A stretch of 64,000 bases of DNA from assembly GCA_027482225.1 (NCBI GenBank), contig JAIXWD010000007.1, forward strand, positions 310,001 through 374,000, written 5' to 3'. Numbering within the stretch: the first letter of the stretch is position 1; the number at the start of each line of letters is the position of its first letter. Below the pieces are notes generated by a model, which was given only the letters and a program-made list of their open reading frames with translations, did no database searches and was not told where the DNA came from. Of this stretch, positions 27,982 through 37,570 are shown piece after piece. The position numbers and the translations under genes are program-made. Origin of the DNA: Bacteroidota bacterium (GTDB taxonomy: Bacteria > Bacteroidota > Bacteroidia > UKL13-3).

Positions 27982-28407
27982 CTATGCCAATACACCGTGC
28001 TCTATACGGCCAATTTCATTTTTTATGTAATCAATGCCAAAACTGTTATCTAAAAAAGATTTTGGCGCAGCCCCCCCAAGAGCAATGCTTGGCTCATTAA
28101 GCCATTTAAAAAACACATCCGAAGAACCAAAAACTTGTATGCCATAATTACACAGCATGGTTAGTTGCGTAATTTTTTCTGATTGAAGCGGTTCAAATGA
28201 TTTGTTTTCTGATTGATAACGCTGAATGGTACGTTCACTAATATGCAGAATGCGACTCCATTCGGAAAGTGTAAATGGTATTTTTTTAGAAACCTTATCA
28301 AACTGAAAATATGAAATTCCATCACGAATCATGTGCATGATAGATAACACCGTGTTATCATCGGTGCTGCCGTAACTAACTGTTGGTTCATTTACTTCCA
28401 TTACCAT
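27982..28407 (-). CDS. Xre/MbcA/ParS-type antitoxin (DUF2384) for the RES toxin
   Basis: 141 residues. A helix-turn-helix region near residues 45-70 (FTLSEWSRILHISERTIQRYQ) is followed by the C-terminal toxin-binding segment WLNEPSIALGGAAPKSFLDNSFGIDYIKNEIGRIEHGVLA, the signature of this antitoxin class. It blocks the RES NAD+ site and represses its own operon. The start may be at 28407 or 28401. First gene of the antitoxin-toxin-YkgJ operon. Confidence 0.9.
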   Translation of the reverse strand: MVMEVNEPTVSYGSTDDNTVLSIMHMIRDGISYFQFDKVSKKIPFTLSEWSRILHISERTIQRYQSENKSFEPLQSEKITQLTMLCNYGIQVFGSSDVFFKWLNEPSIALGGAAPKSFLDNSFGIDYIKNEIGRIEHGVLA

Positions 28408-28418
28408 TTATTTAACAA

Positions 28419-28448
28419 CAAAAATACGAAATCTGTCATTAATTACAA
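28419..28448 (-). promoter_or_regulatory. Promoter of the RES-Xre operon with GTCA repeats
   Basis: On the minus strand TATTTTTG (28419-28426) lies 19 nt from TTG (28446-28448), a complete promoter whose -7 ends 12 nt before the first ATG. Three GTCAT/GTCAC copies at about 28434, 28449 and 28456 flank the -33 region and are candidate antitoxin sites. Confidence 0.6.
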
Positions 28449-28459
28449 GTCATTTGTCA

Positions 28460-30331
28460 CTATTTTACAATTAGAACTGGAATTTTAACCTGATGCCTTA
28501 CTTTATCAACCGTGCTACCAAAAATAATATCTTTCAACCCTTTATGGCCGTGTGCACCCATTACCAAAATATCAGCATCTGTTTGATTTATAATATTACT
28601 TATTGTTCTGGCTGATTTACCAAATCCTAATTTTACATCAACCTCATAACCTTTTTGTTGCAAACTTTGTTGGTATACCTTTAGGTTATCTAAATCAAAT
28701 TGTGCCTCTTTATCTAAAATATCGTTACCCATGTGTATAGCACCCGCAGATTCAACAATATGAATAAGCAGATAACGCGCATTTTTACCACCTAAAGAAA
28801 GGGCATGATGCAATGTATTTTCATCTTGCTTACTAAAATCAACCGCTAATGCAACATGGTTATAATTTGGTTTTATTACCTCATTTAAAACAATGGCTTT
28901 ACCATGCGGTATAACAGATTTAGCAATTCTTTTACGAGATAAAAAAGGCTCGAAGGTAATGTAGCACAGTAACACAAATGCGTATAAAACAATAATTAAA
29001 ATAATAAACCGAACGTAGAATAGCTCACCAATTGGCGTATCAAAAAACTTGATTAACTCCTCACCTATTAATTTAATATTAAGCGTAACAATAATAATGG
29101 CGGCAACCCATGCCAAAACTTTAACATATTTGTTAATTACAAACTTACCCATTACTTTTTTACTGCTATTAAAATGTATCAATGGAATAACAGCAAATCC
29201 CAATTGTATGCTTAAAATAACTTGACTTAAAATAAGTAATTCACCCACTTTATCTTCACCAAAATACACGATGGTAAAAATAGCCGGAGCAATTGCTATT
29301 ACACGAGTAACTATCCTACGCAACCAAGGACTAATACGTAAATTTAAATAGCCCTCCATTACAATTTGGCCAGCAAGTGTTCCTGTAATGGTGCTACTTT
29401 GGCCAGCAGCTATTAAGGCAATAGCAAATAAAGAGGGGGCTAAATTTCCAAAAATTCCTGTTAATAATTGATGTGCATCTTGGATATCTGCAACTAAAAA
29501 ATAACCATTTTTATAAAATGCGGTAGCAGCCAAAATAAGGATAGCAGAGTTGACAAAAAAAGCCAGGTTAAGCGCTATGGTAGAGTCTATAAAATTAAAT
29601 TTAATGGCACGTTTAATCCCAACATCATCTTTACCAAACTTGCGTGTTTGCACCAATGCCGAGTGCAGGTATAAATTATGAGGCATTACCGTTGCACCAA
29701 TAATACCAATTGCAATATATAGCGCATTACCCGATAACGATTGTGGTATAAATCCTTTAACAATATCAGTTGCATCAGGTTGAACGATTAACATTTGGGT
29801 AATAAACGAAATTCCGATAATTGAAATGAGCACAAGTATAAATGCTTCTAGTTTGCGTACGCCTTTGTTTAACAAAAACATCAACAAAAAAGTATCTAGT
29901 ACCGTAATTAAAACGCCATACATCAATGGCAATTCAAACAATAAACTTAACCCTATTGCCATACCAATAATTTCAGCCAAATCGCAGGCTGCAATGGCAA
30001 TTTCGGCAAAAGTATAAAGTGATATGTTAGCCCATTTTGCATACTGTTGACGAGAGGCTTGGGCTAAGTCCCAGCCTTTTACAATGCCTAAACGGGCGGC
30101 TAACGTTTGTAGCAACAAAGCCATCAAATTGCTCATCAACAAAACCCAAATAAGTTGATACCCAAACTGACTTCCACCAGCAATATCGGTAGCCCAATTA
30201 CCCGGATCCATGTACCCAACACTTACCAAGTAAGCAGGACCAATAAATGCCAAAAGGGTGCGCCAAAACCCTTTCTTTTCAGGAATAGAAACACTTTCGT
30301 GTACTTCGCTTAACGACTTTTCTTTGGACAT
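28460..30331 (-). CDS. mntH: Nramp divalent-metal transporter fused to a universal stress protein domain
   Basis: 623 residues. The Nramp part (about 1-460) has the metal-site motifs DPGNWATDIAGG (42-53) and MPHNLYLHSALVQTRK (from 216), and about eleven membrane segments. The C-terminal ~150 residues (from VALAVDFSKQDENTL) are a USP domain with the ATP motif G592-x2-G595-x9-G605-S606 intact. It imports Mn2+ or Fe2+ with protons; the soluble domain may sense nucleotide. Directly follows the MntR-type regulator gene (3-nt gap), supporting manganese as the substrate. The fusion is longer than the ~410 residues of plain MntH. Confidence 0.92.
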   Translation of the reverse strand: MSKEKSLSEVHESVSIPEKKGFWRTLLAFIGPAYLVSVGYMDPGNWATDIAGGSQFGYQLIWVLLMSNLMALLLQTLAARLGIVKGWDLAQASRQQYAKWANISLYTFAEIAIAACDLAEIIGMAIGLSLLFELPLMYGVLITVLDTFLLMFLLNKGVRKLEAFILVLISIIGISFITQMLIVQPDATDIVKGFIPQSLSGNALYIAIGIIGATVMPHNLYLHSALVQTRKFGKDDVGIKRAIKFNFIDSTIALNLAFFVNSAILILAATAFYKNGYFLVADIQDAHQLLTGIFGNLAPSLFAIALIAAGQSSTITGTLAGQIVMEGYLNLRISPWLRRIVTRVIAIAPAIFTIVYFGEDKVGELLILSQVILSIQLGFAVIPLIHFNSSKKVMGKFVINKYVKVLAWVAAIIIVTLNIKLIGEELIKFFDTPIGELFYVRFIILIIVLYAFVLLCYITFEPFLSRKRIAKSVIPHGKAIVLNEVIKPNYNHVALAVDFSKQDENTLHHALSLGGKNARYLLIHIVESAGAIHMGNDILDKEAQFDLDNLKVYQQSLQQKGYEVDVKLGFGKSARTISNIINQTDADILVMGAHGHKGLKDIIFGSTVDKVRHQVKIPVLIVK

Positions 30332-30334
30332 AAA

Positions 30335-30994
30335 TTACTTTACTTTAACTAAAATATTTTTAGCTACATCTTTACTAAAATACATGGATTTTATACCTGA
30401 TAACTTAACTGCAATAGATCCATCATAATCGTTTTTTTCAGTAATTTGTATTTCGGTTCCTAGTACAACTGAAATTTTATTAAGGTGTTGTAAAAAAACA
30501 GCAGTATGGTCTGCTACACCACTCATTACAAGTATTTGGTTTGGTTTTGCATCACATAACAAAATAAAATTAGACTTTTTAATCACACCATTTTTTGTTG
30601 GTATAGGATCACCATGAGGATCATGTGTAGGAAAATCTAAAAACTCCTCCAGTTTATCAGTTAATAGTTCAGAATTGATGTGCTCCAATTGTTCGGCAAT
30701 TTCATGTACTTCATCCCATCCAAACTTAAGTTTATCGTATAAAAAACACTCCCATAAACGGTGTTTACGTACGGTATCAACAGCAACTTTTCTTCCTTTC
30801 TCTGTTAATGCCACCCCTTTATACTTCTCATAATTCAACAACTTTTTATCAGCCAGTTTTTTAATCATATCAGTTACCGATGCTGCTTTGGTTTGAAGCA
30901 CTTCAGCAATAGAATTAGTATTGATACTTTGATTTCCTTGCTCTGATAACTTATAAATTGTTTTAAGGTAGTTTTCTTCGGTATATGAATACAT
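30335..30994 (-). CDS. DtxR/MntR-family metal-dependent repressor
   Basis: 219 residues. N-terminal winged helix (YTEENYLKTIYKLSEQG, LQTKAASVTDMIKKLADKKLL), then a dimerisation domain with metal-ligand region (RLWECFLYDKLKFGWDEVHEIAEQLEHINSELLTDKLEEFLDFP, DPHGDPIP) and a C-terminal FeoA/SH3-like domain. It senses Mn2+ or Fe2+ and represses import genes. First gene of the operon with the Nramp transporter and preceded by a perfect palindrome, so it is almost certainly autoregulated. Confidence 0.92.
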   Translation of the reverse strand: MYSYTEENYLKTIYKLSEQGNQSINTNSIAEVLQTKAASVTDMIKKLADKKLLNYEKYKGVALTEKGRKVAVDTVRKHRLWECFLYDKLKFGWDEVHEIAEQLEHINSELLTDKLEEFLDFPTHDPHGDPIPTKNGVIKKSNFILLCDAKPNQILVMSGVADHTAVFLQHLNKISVVLGTEIQITEKNDYDGSIAVKLSGIKSMYFSKDVAKNILVKVK

Positions 30995-30998
30995 GATT

Positions 30999-31006
30999 CA
31001 AATATA
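30999..31006 (-). promoter_or_regulatory. -7 element (TATATTTG) of the mntR-mntH operon
   Basis: CAAATATA on the plus strand is an exact reverse TAnnTTTG, 5 nt before the repressor ATG, implying a leaderless transcript. Confidence 0.5.
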
Positions 31007-31008
31007 CA

Positions 31009-31032
31009 TTTTTTTAGGCAAGCCTAAAAAAA
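31009..31032. promoter_or_regulatory. DtxR/MntR operator palindrome
   Basis: TTTTTTTAGGC (31009-31019) and GCCTAAAAAAA (31022-31032) are perfect 11-bp inverted arms around AA. The TTAGGC/GCCTAA core matches the known DtxR-family box type. It lies just upstream of the -7 element, where binding blocks polymerase. Confidence 0.85.
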
Positions 31033-31082
31033 TTTTTACAACACATTAACATTGCCATTATTTAAATAAATCAAAAAGTATG

Positions 31083-31090
31083 TATGTTTG
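31083..31090 (+). promoter_or_regulatory. -7 element (TATGTTTG) for the DUF6728-like small protein
   Basis: Exact TAnnTTTG match, last base 11 nt before the ATG at 31101. Confidence 0.45.
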
Positions 31091-31100
31091 TTAAATTAAT

Positions 31101-31256
31101 ATGATAGATAAATTTTTAGCATACCTGCAGTTTTGGAAAAAACAAGACAACACGTCATCTTTTAACTTAAAAATGATGCACCGAGTAAACCGTATAAGCT
31201 TACTTATTTTTTTATTTGCTTTGATATACATGGCATTTAAGTATCTCATATTATAA
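31101..31256 (+). CDS. 51-residue single-pass membrane protein, DUF6728-like
   Basis: Short frame from ATG 31101 to TAA 31256. A basic cytoplasmic part (FWKKQDNTSSFNLKMMHRVNR) is followed by one membrane helix (ISLLIFLFALIYMAFKYLIL). The FNLKMMHxVNRIS motif before the helix matches what I know as DUF6728, a tiny conserved Bacteroidota membrane protein without known function. A -7 element sits 11 nt upstream and the zinc peptidase gene starts 44 nt downstream. Coding status is well supported by the family match. Confidence 0.72.
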   Translation: MIDKFLAYLQFWKKQDNTSSFNLKMMHRVNRISLLIFLFALIYMAFKYLIL

Positions 31257-31300
31257 TTGGAACAAGAATTGATGTTAAAACATAAAACAAATCAAAACAT

Positions 31301-31990
31301 ATGATAATCATTTTCATTTTTTTCCTTGGTTTAAGTCTATTAGTTAGCTGGAGATTTAAAAGTAAAGTAAACAAATACTCACAAATTAGCTTGGTTCAAG
31401 ACTTATCGGGGGCTGAAATTGCTGAAAAAATGCTTCGTGAAAACGGCATATACGATGTGAAAGTACAAACAACAGAAGGCCAATTAAGCGACCATTACAA
31501 TCCTTTGGATAAAACAGTAAATTTAAGTCGTGATGTATTTTATGGCAGAAATGTAACTGCTGCAGCTGTGGCAGCACACGAGTGTGGACACGCAGTACAA
31601 CATGCAATAGCTTATCCGTATTTAAAATTTAGAAGTGCAATGGTGCCCGTTCAAAATGCAAGTGCCAAAGTAATGAACATTATTATTTTGGTGATGATGT
31701 TTGGTGGTTTTTTGTTGGCTAAATCGTTCCCTTTTGAGTTGGTTATAACAACCTTAATTGCCTGCCAAAGTGTAATTACAGTATTTGCCCTTGTTACATT
31801 GCCAGTAGAATTTGATGCAAGCAAAAGAGCATTGGCTTGGTTAACAACCAAAGGTGTTGTGCAAAGTAACGAACACGGCATGGCAAAAGATGCTCTTAAC
31901 TGGGCGGCAATGACATATGTTGTGGCAGCACTATCAGCAGTGGCTACATTACTTTATTATGTAATGATGCTAACCGGAAGAAGAGATTAA
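31301..31990 (+). CDS. YugP-type neutral zinc metallopeptidase, membrane bound
   Basis: 229 residues. The zinc-binding HExxH is in VAAHECGHAVQHA. Membrane segments are at the N-terminus (IIIFIFFLGLSLLVSW), in the middle (IIILVMMFGGFLLA, VITVFALVTLP) and near the C-terminus (VVAALSAVATLLYYVMM). EFDASKRALAWL holds the third zinc ligand region. Substrates are unknown for the family. Likely co-transcribed with the DUF6728-like gene and ended by a strong terminator. Confidence 0.92.
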   Translation: MIIIFIFFLGLSLLVSWRFKSKVNKYSQISLVQDLSGAEIAEKMLRENGIYDVKVQTTEGQLSDHYNPLDKTVNLSRDVFYGRNVTAAAVAAHECGHAVQHAIAYPYLKFRSAMVPVQNASAKVMNIIILVMMFGGFLLAKSFPFELVITTLIACQSVITVFALVTLPVEFDASKRALAWLTTKGVVQSNEHGMAKDALNWAAMTYVVAALSAVATLLYYVMMLTGRRD

Positions 31991-32011
31991 TTCCAGTTTT
32001 TAACATACACA

Positions 32012-32050
32012 AAAGCCGCTTAAACAACATGTTTAAGCGGCTTTATTTTT
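32012..32050 (+). terminator. Rho-independent terminator after the zinc peptidase
   Basis: AAAGCCGCTTAAACA (32012-32026) and TGTTTAAGCGGCTTT (32030-32044) are perfect 15-bp arms around ACA, followed by a T-rich run. Confidence 0.93.
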
Positions 32051-32088
32051 ATAAATACTACCTACTCTATTTTTTCGTTTAAAATAGG

Positions 32089-32096
32089 TATGTTTG
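32089..32096 (+). promoter_or_regulatory. -7 element (TATGTTTG) for porQ
   Basis: Exact TAnnTTTG match ending 9 nt before the ATG at 32105 and overlapping an in-frame ATG at 32090, which is therefore not the start. Confidence 0.5.
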
Positions 32097-32104
32097 AAAT
32101 CAAG

Positions 32105-33157
32105 ATGCGAAAATTACTTGCAACCATAATTATACTTACATCCTTAAATTCCAGTGCACAAATTGGAGGAAGCACCATATACAATTTCTTAAATTTACAC
32201 AGCAACGCACGTATTAATGCTTTAGGAGGATATGCAATAGCAACTCCTGAAAACGATGTAAACCTTGGCCTTCAAAATCCTGCATTATTAAAGATGGAAA
32301 TGCATAACCAAGCCACTTTTAATTACATGCGGTATGTTGATGATATAGCATCTGGATATGCTGGTTATGCCTACAGTTTAGATTCTATAAATACCATATC
32401 AGGCGGTATTCAATACATTACTTACGGTACGTTTGAAGGTACCAATGAACAATCTCAAGAAACAGGAACATTTACTGCAGCAGAATATAACATTCACTTA
32501 AGCTATTCGCGTAAAATTTCAAGTAAAGTTAGTATTGGTGGAACATTAAAATTCATCAACTCAAACCTTGATATTTATCAATCAACTGGTTTAGCAATTG
32601 ATTTAGGTGTTAATTATTTTAATCCAAAAAAGCTGGTCTCATTATCAGCAGTTGCAAGTAATGCAGGAATACAACTTACCACATACAGCGATGGCAATAG
32701 AGAGCAACTCCCTTTTAACCTGATGATGGGTTTTAGTAAGAAGTTTTTGCACAACCCTTTACGAATTTCGGTTGTAGCACATAACCTCCAAAACCCTGGT
32801 AAACTTTTATATCTAAACGCTAATCGCCCTGGGCAAAACAGAGATTTAGAAAGTAGCCAAGTAATATTTGATAAAATTACTACAGTAGATAAAATTGCAG
32901 CACATTTAAATGTGAGTTCGGAAATTTTACTTGGTAAATTCATGTATTTTGGCTTTGGTTATAACCACCTTCGCAGGTACGAAATGAAATTAAATACAAG
33001 CAGTAAACTTGCAGGTTTTGGCTGGGGATTAGGCATCAAACTAAAAAAATTACAAGTAGCCTATGGTAGTTCATCTTACCATGCTGCATATGCTACTAAC
33101 ACAGTAAGTTTCGTTATTTTTATAAATGAGTTTACAAAAAACAAAAGCAAAGATTAA
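32105..33157 (+). CDS. porQ: Type IX secretion system protein PorQ
   Basis: 350 residues from the ATG at 32105, which begins the signal peptide MRKLLATIIILTSLNSSAQ. PorQ is an outer-membrane beta-barrel of the T9SS attachment complex with PorU, PorV and PorZ. Recognised by IGGSTIYNFLNLHSNARINALGGYAIATPENDVNLGLQNPALL near the N-terminus (PorV/PorQ family opening) and the repeated beta-strand pattern ending in an aromatic-rich tail. It lies 9 nt before cmk, the porQ-cmk order that is conserved in Bacteroidota. It supports T9SS function for the cargo proteins in this window. Confidence 0.88.
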   Translation: MRKLLATIIILTSLNSSAQIGGSTIYNFLNLHSNARINALGGYAIATPENDVNLGLQNPALLKMEMHNQATFNYMRYVDDIASGYAGYAYSLDSINTISGGIQYITYGTFEGTNEQSQETGTFTAAEYNIHLSYSRKISSKVSIGGTLKFINSNLDIYQSTGLAIDLGVNYFNPKKLVSLSAVASNAGIQLTTYSDGNREQLPFNLMMGFSKKFLHNPLRISVVAHNLQNPGKLLYLNANRPGQNRDLESSQVIFDKITTVDKIAAHLNVSSEILLGKFMYFGFGYNHLRRYEMKLNTSSKLAGFGWGLGIKLKKLQVAYGSSSYHAAYATNTVSFVIFINEFTKNKSKD

Positions 33158-33166
33158 CTTCGCTGT

Positions 33167-33856
33167 ATGAAAATTACTGTTGCCATTGATGGATATTCTT
33201 CATGCGGTAAAAGCACCTTAGCCAAACAACTTGCAGCTGCGTTAAATTATAGCTATGTTGATACAGGTGCCATGTACCGAGCATTAACCTTATATTTTAT
33301 TCGTAACCAAGTTGATATTTTCCATCTAGACCAAGTAATTAATGCCCTAAATAATATTAGCATAGAATTTAAAATAAATCCGAAAACACAACAACAAGAA
33401 ACTTACTTAAACGGAGAAAATATTGAAAGTGAAATACGAATTAATCCTCGTGTAGCAAGTGTTGTAAGTGAGGTAAGTGCCATTAGTGAAGTACGTAGAT
33501 TTTTAGTTAAGCAACAACAACAATTAGGTAAACTAAAAGGTATTGTTATGGATGGTCGTGATATTGGAACCGTTGTTCTTCCTGATGCAGAATTGAAGTT
33601 ATTCGTAACAGCCGACCCAATAGTTAGAGCCAAGAGAAGACTTGATGAGTTGTTAGAAAAAGGACAAGCTACAACGATTGAAGAAGTTTTGGCCAATTTA
33701 GAAAAACGGGATTTTATTGATTCTAACAGAAATGATAGTCCTTTGATGCAAGCCTCAGATGCTATAGTTTTAGACAACTCTAATCTTACAAAAGAAGAAC
33801 AATTTGATTGGGTAATGAAATTGGTGAACCAACATATTGGCTCACCAACTAATTAA
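33167..33856 (+). CDS. cmk: Cytidylate kinase
   Basis: 229 residues. Phosphorylates CMP and dCMP with ATP. P-loop DGYSSCGKSTLAKQLA at the N-terminus, then YVDTGAMYRALTLYF, MDGRDIGTVVLPDAELKLFVTAD and the LID region ANLEKRDFIDSNRNDSPL. Translationally close to porQ (9-nt gap). Confidence 0.96.
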   Translation: MKITVAIDGYSSCGKSTLAKQLAAALNYSYVDTGAMYRALTLYFIRNQVDIFHLDQVINALNNISIEFKINPKTQQQETYLNGENIESEIRINPRVASVVSEVSAISEVRRFLVKQQQQLGKLKGIVMDGRDIGTVVLPDAELKLFVTADPIVRAKRRLDELLEKGQATTIEEVLANLEKRDFIDSNRNDSPLMQASDAIVLDNSNLTKEEQFDWVMKLVNQHIGSPTN

Positions 33857-33868
33857 CTAGTATTGAAA

Positions 33869-34741
33869 TTAATTTAAAGCTTTTGCTAAGTTTAACAAGG
33901 TTTTTTCAACTTGTTTGTTAACTGGGGCCAAAGGTAGCCTAACCACATTTTTACACAATCCTAAGTTTTGTAGTAGTACTTTAATACCACCAGGATTTCC
34001 ATCAGCAAAAATAGCTTTCATTAAATCATATAGCTTAAAATGTAATTTACTTGCTTCTGTATAATTACCTGCTAATGCCAATCTTACCATATCACTATAT
34101 TCACGAGGATAGGCCTGAGCAATTACAGATATTACGCCAACCATTCCCACTGACATAAAAGGAAGAGTTAGGTTATCATCACCACTTATTACAGAAAAAT
34201 TAGCTGGTTTATCTTTAATAATATCCATGAAAATTTCTGGGTTACCCGAAGCTTCTTTAATGGCAATAAACTTATTGCTGGCATGGGCTAATCTAAGGGT
34301 GGTTGCAGCACTCATTCCCATACCTGTACGACCAGGTACATTATAAATGATAATAGGTAATGGTGCTACTTTTGCTAATTCCATGTAATGCAAATAAATA
34401 CCTTCTTGGTTGGGTTTATTGTAATACGGACTAACAGATAAAATAGCACTATAACCAGTTATATCAAAACTATTCATGGTATTTATAACCTCAAGGGTAT
34501 CATTACCTCCTATACCTGCAACAAGCGCAATTCGACCCGCTGCTTGTTTAGCAACAAAAGTAAATACCTGTTTTTTTTCCTCTTTACTTAATGTTGGTCC
34601 TTCACCAGTTGTACCCAATACAACTAAATACTCTAAACCACCATGTATACAGTGTTCAACAATATTTGCTAACGAATTAAAATCTATGCTGTAATCACTA
34701 TTAAAAGGAGTTACCAATGCTACGCCCGTACCTTTCATCAT
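33869..34741 (-). CDS. dapA: 4-hydroxy-tetrahydrodipicolinate synthase
   Basis: 290 residues. Condenses pyruvate with aspartate semialdehyde in lysine and meso-diaminopimelate synthesis. GTTGEGPTLSKEE, the YYNKPNQEGIYLHY strand, the catalytic-triad Tyr in IIYNVPGRTGMG, and the Schiff-base lysine in IAIKEASGN are all present. Located 32 nt downstream of the DUF6913-like gene and probably co-transcribed with it. Converges on cmk with a 12-nt gap. Confidence 0.95.
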   Translation of the reverse strand: MMKGTGVALVTPFNSDYSIDFNSLANIVEHCIHGGLEYLVVLGTTGEGPTLSKEEKKQVFTFVAKQAAGRIALVAGIGGNDTLEVINTMNSFDITGYSAILSVSPYYNKPNQEGIYLHYMELAKVAPLPIIIYNVPGRTGMGMSAATTLRLAHASNKFIAIKEASGNPEIFMDIIKDKPANFSVISGDDNLTLPFMSVGMVGVISVIAQAYPREYSDMVRLALAGNYTEASKLHFKLYDLMKAIFADGNPGGIKVLLQNLGLCKNVVRLPLAPVNKQVEKTLLNLAKALN

Positions 34742-34773
34742 GCTGTTGCGTTATATTTTTTTTCTAATAAAAA

Positions 34774-35316
34774 TTATTTGATGCTACGTATATAGAAGTC
34801 AATTTGTTCAATTAAATACTTCAATTCGTTGCGCTTACCTGTATCTATTGTTGCATCATTAAAATCAATATTATCGGCAACATTAGCCCCCACCCTGTAT
34901 TTTGCTTGGCTATATGCTGAAATGGCTTGCATAGGCAACAATGGATCTTGATATAAATTAAGTAACAAATCAAACTCTAATTGCAAAAACTGCCCTATGT
35001 TTCCTTTTATAGGTAGGTTGAACCCATTTAACTTTTCACGCCAAAAAAACTCTGAGTTTAATAAGAACTTTTTGTTTGATGGAAGTTGTTTGGCATCAAC
35101 ATATCCAAGTAAAAACACCTTTTTCCCTTCTGCTCTTAATTCGCTCGCATACTTGGCAACTATTTGCTCATGCTCTTTAGTTTCGGCATTGTATACAATA
35201 CCAATATGGTTAACCTGATTAAAAGTAACCAATTTGTTTTTAGCCTTTTTAAGCTTTATTACTTTGTGCAAATGCCACTTGCCCAAAAAATTTTTTATAT
35301 CTTCTATTAATTTCAT
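34774..35316 (-). CDS. DUF6913-like conserved protein
   Basis: 180 residues, no signal peptide or membrane helix. The pattern HIGIVYNAETKEHEQIVAKYASELRAEGKKVFLLGYVD, then FFWREKLNGFNLP and EFDLLLNLYQDPLLPMQAISAYSQAKYRVG, is a Bacteroidota-specific family I associate with DUF6913. The function is unknown. It precedes dapA on the same strand and has its own complete promoter. Confidence 0.65.
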   Translation of the reverse strand: MKLIEDIKNFLGKWHLHKVIKLKKAKNKLVTFNQVNHIGIVYNAETKEHEQIVAKYASELRAEGKKVFLLGYVDAKQLPSNKKFLLNSEFFWREKLNGFNLPIKGNIGQFLQLEFDLLLNLYQDPLLPMQAISAYSQAKYRVGANVADNIDFNDATIDTGKRNELKYLIEQIDFYIRSIK

Positions 35317-35326
35317 TGTAGGTTAA

Positions 35327-35356
35327 CAAAGCTAAAATCTTAAATCGGTTTTACAA
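35327..35356 (-). promoter_or_regulatory. Promoter of the DUF6913-dapA unit
   Basis: On the minus strand the -7 TAGCTTTG (35327-35334) and -33 TTG (35354-35356) are 19 nt apart. The -7 ends 11 nt before the ATG at 35316. Confidence 0.65.
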
Positions 35357-35412
35357 TTAATTTATATTGATAAGTATTTGCTATTGAATAAATCTAATTA
35401 ATTCTTGTTTTA

Positions 35413-37521
<2,109 letters not shown>

Positions 37522-37570
37522 TCAATTGTTATTCACCAATGCATTAAAATAAAAAATGCATATTTGCCTT

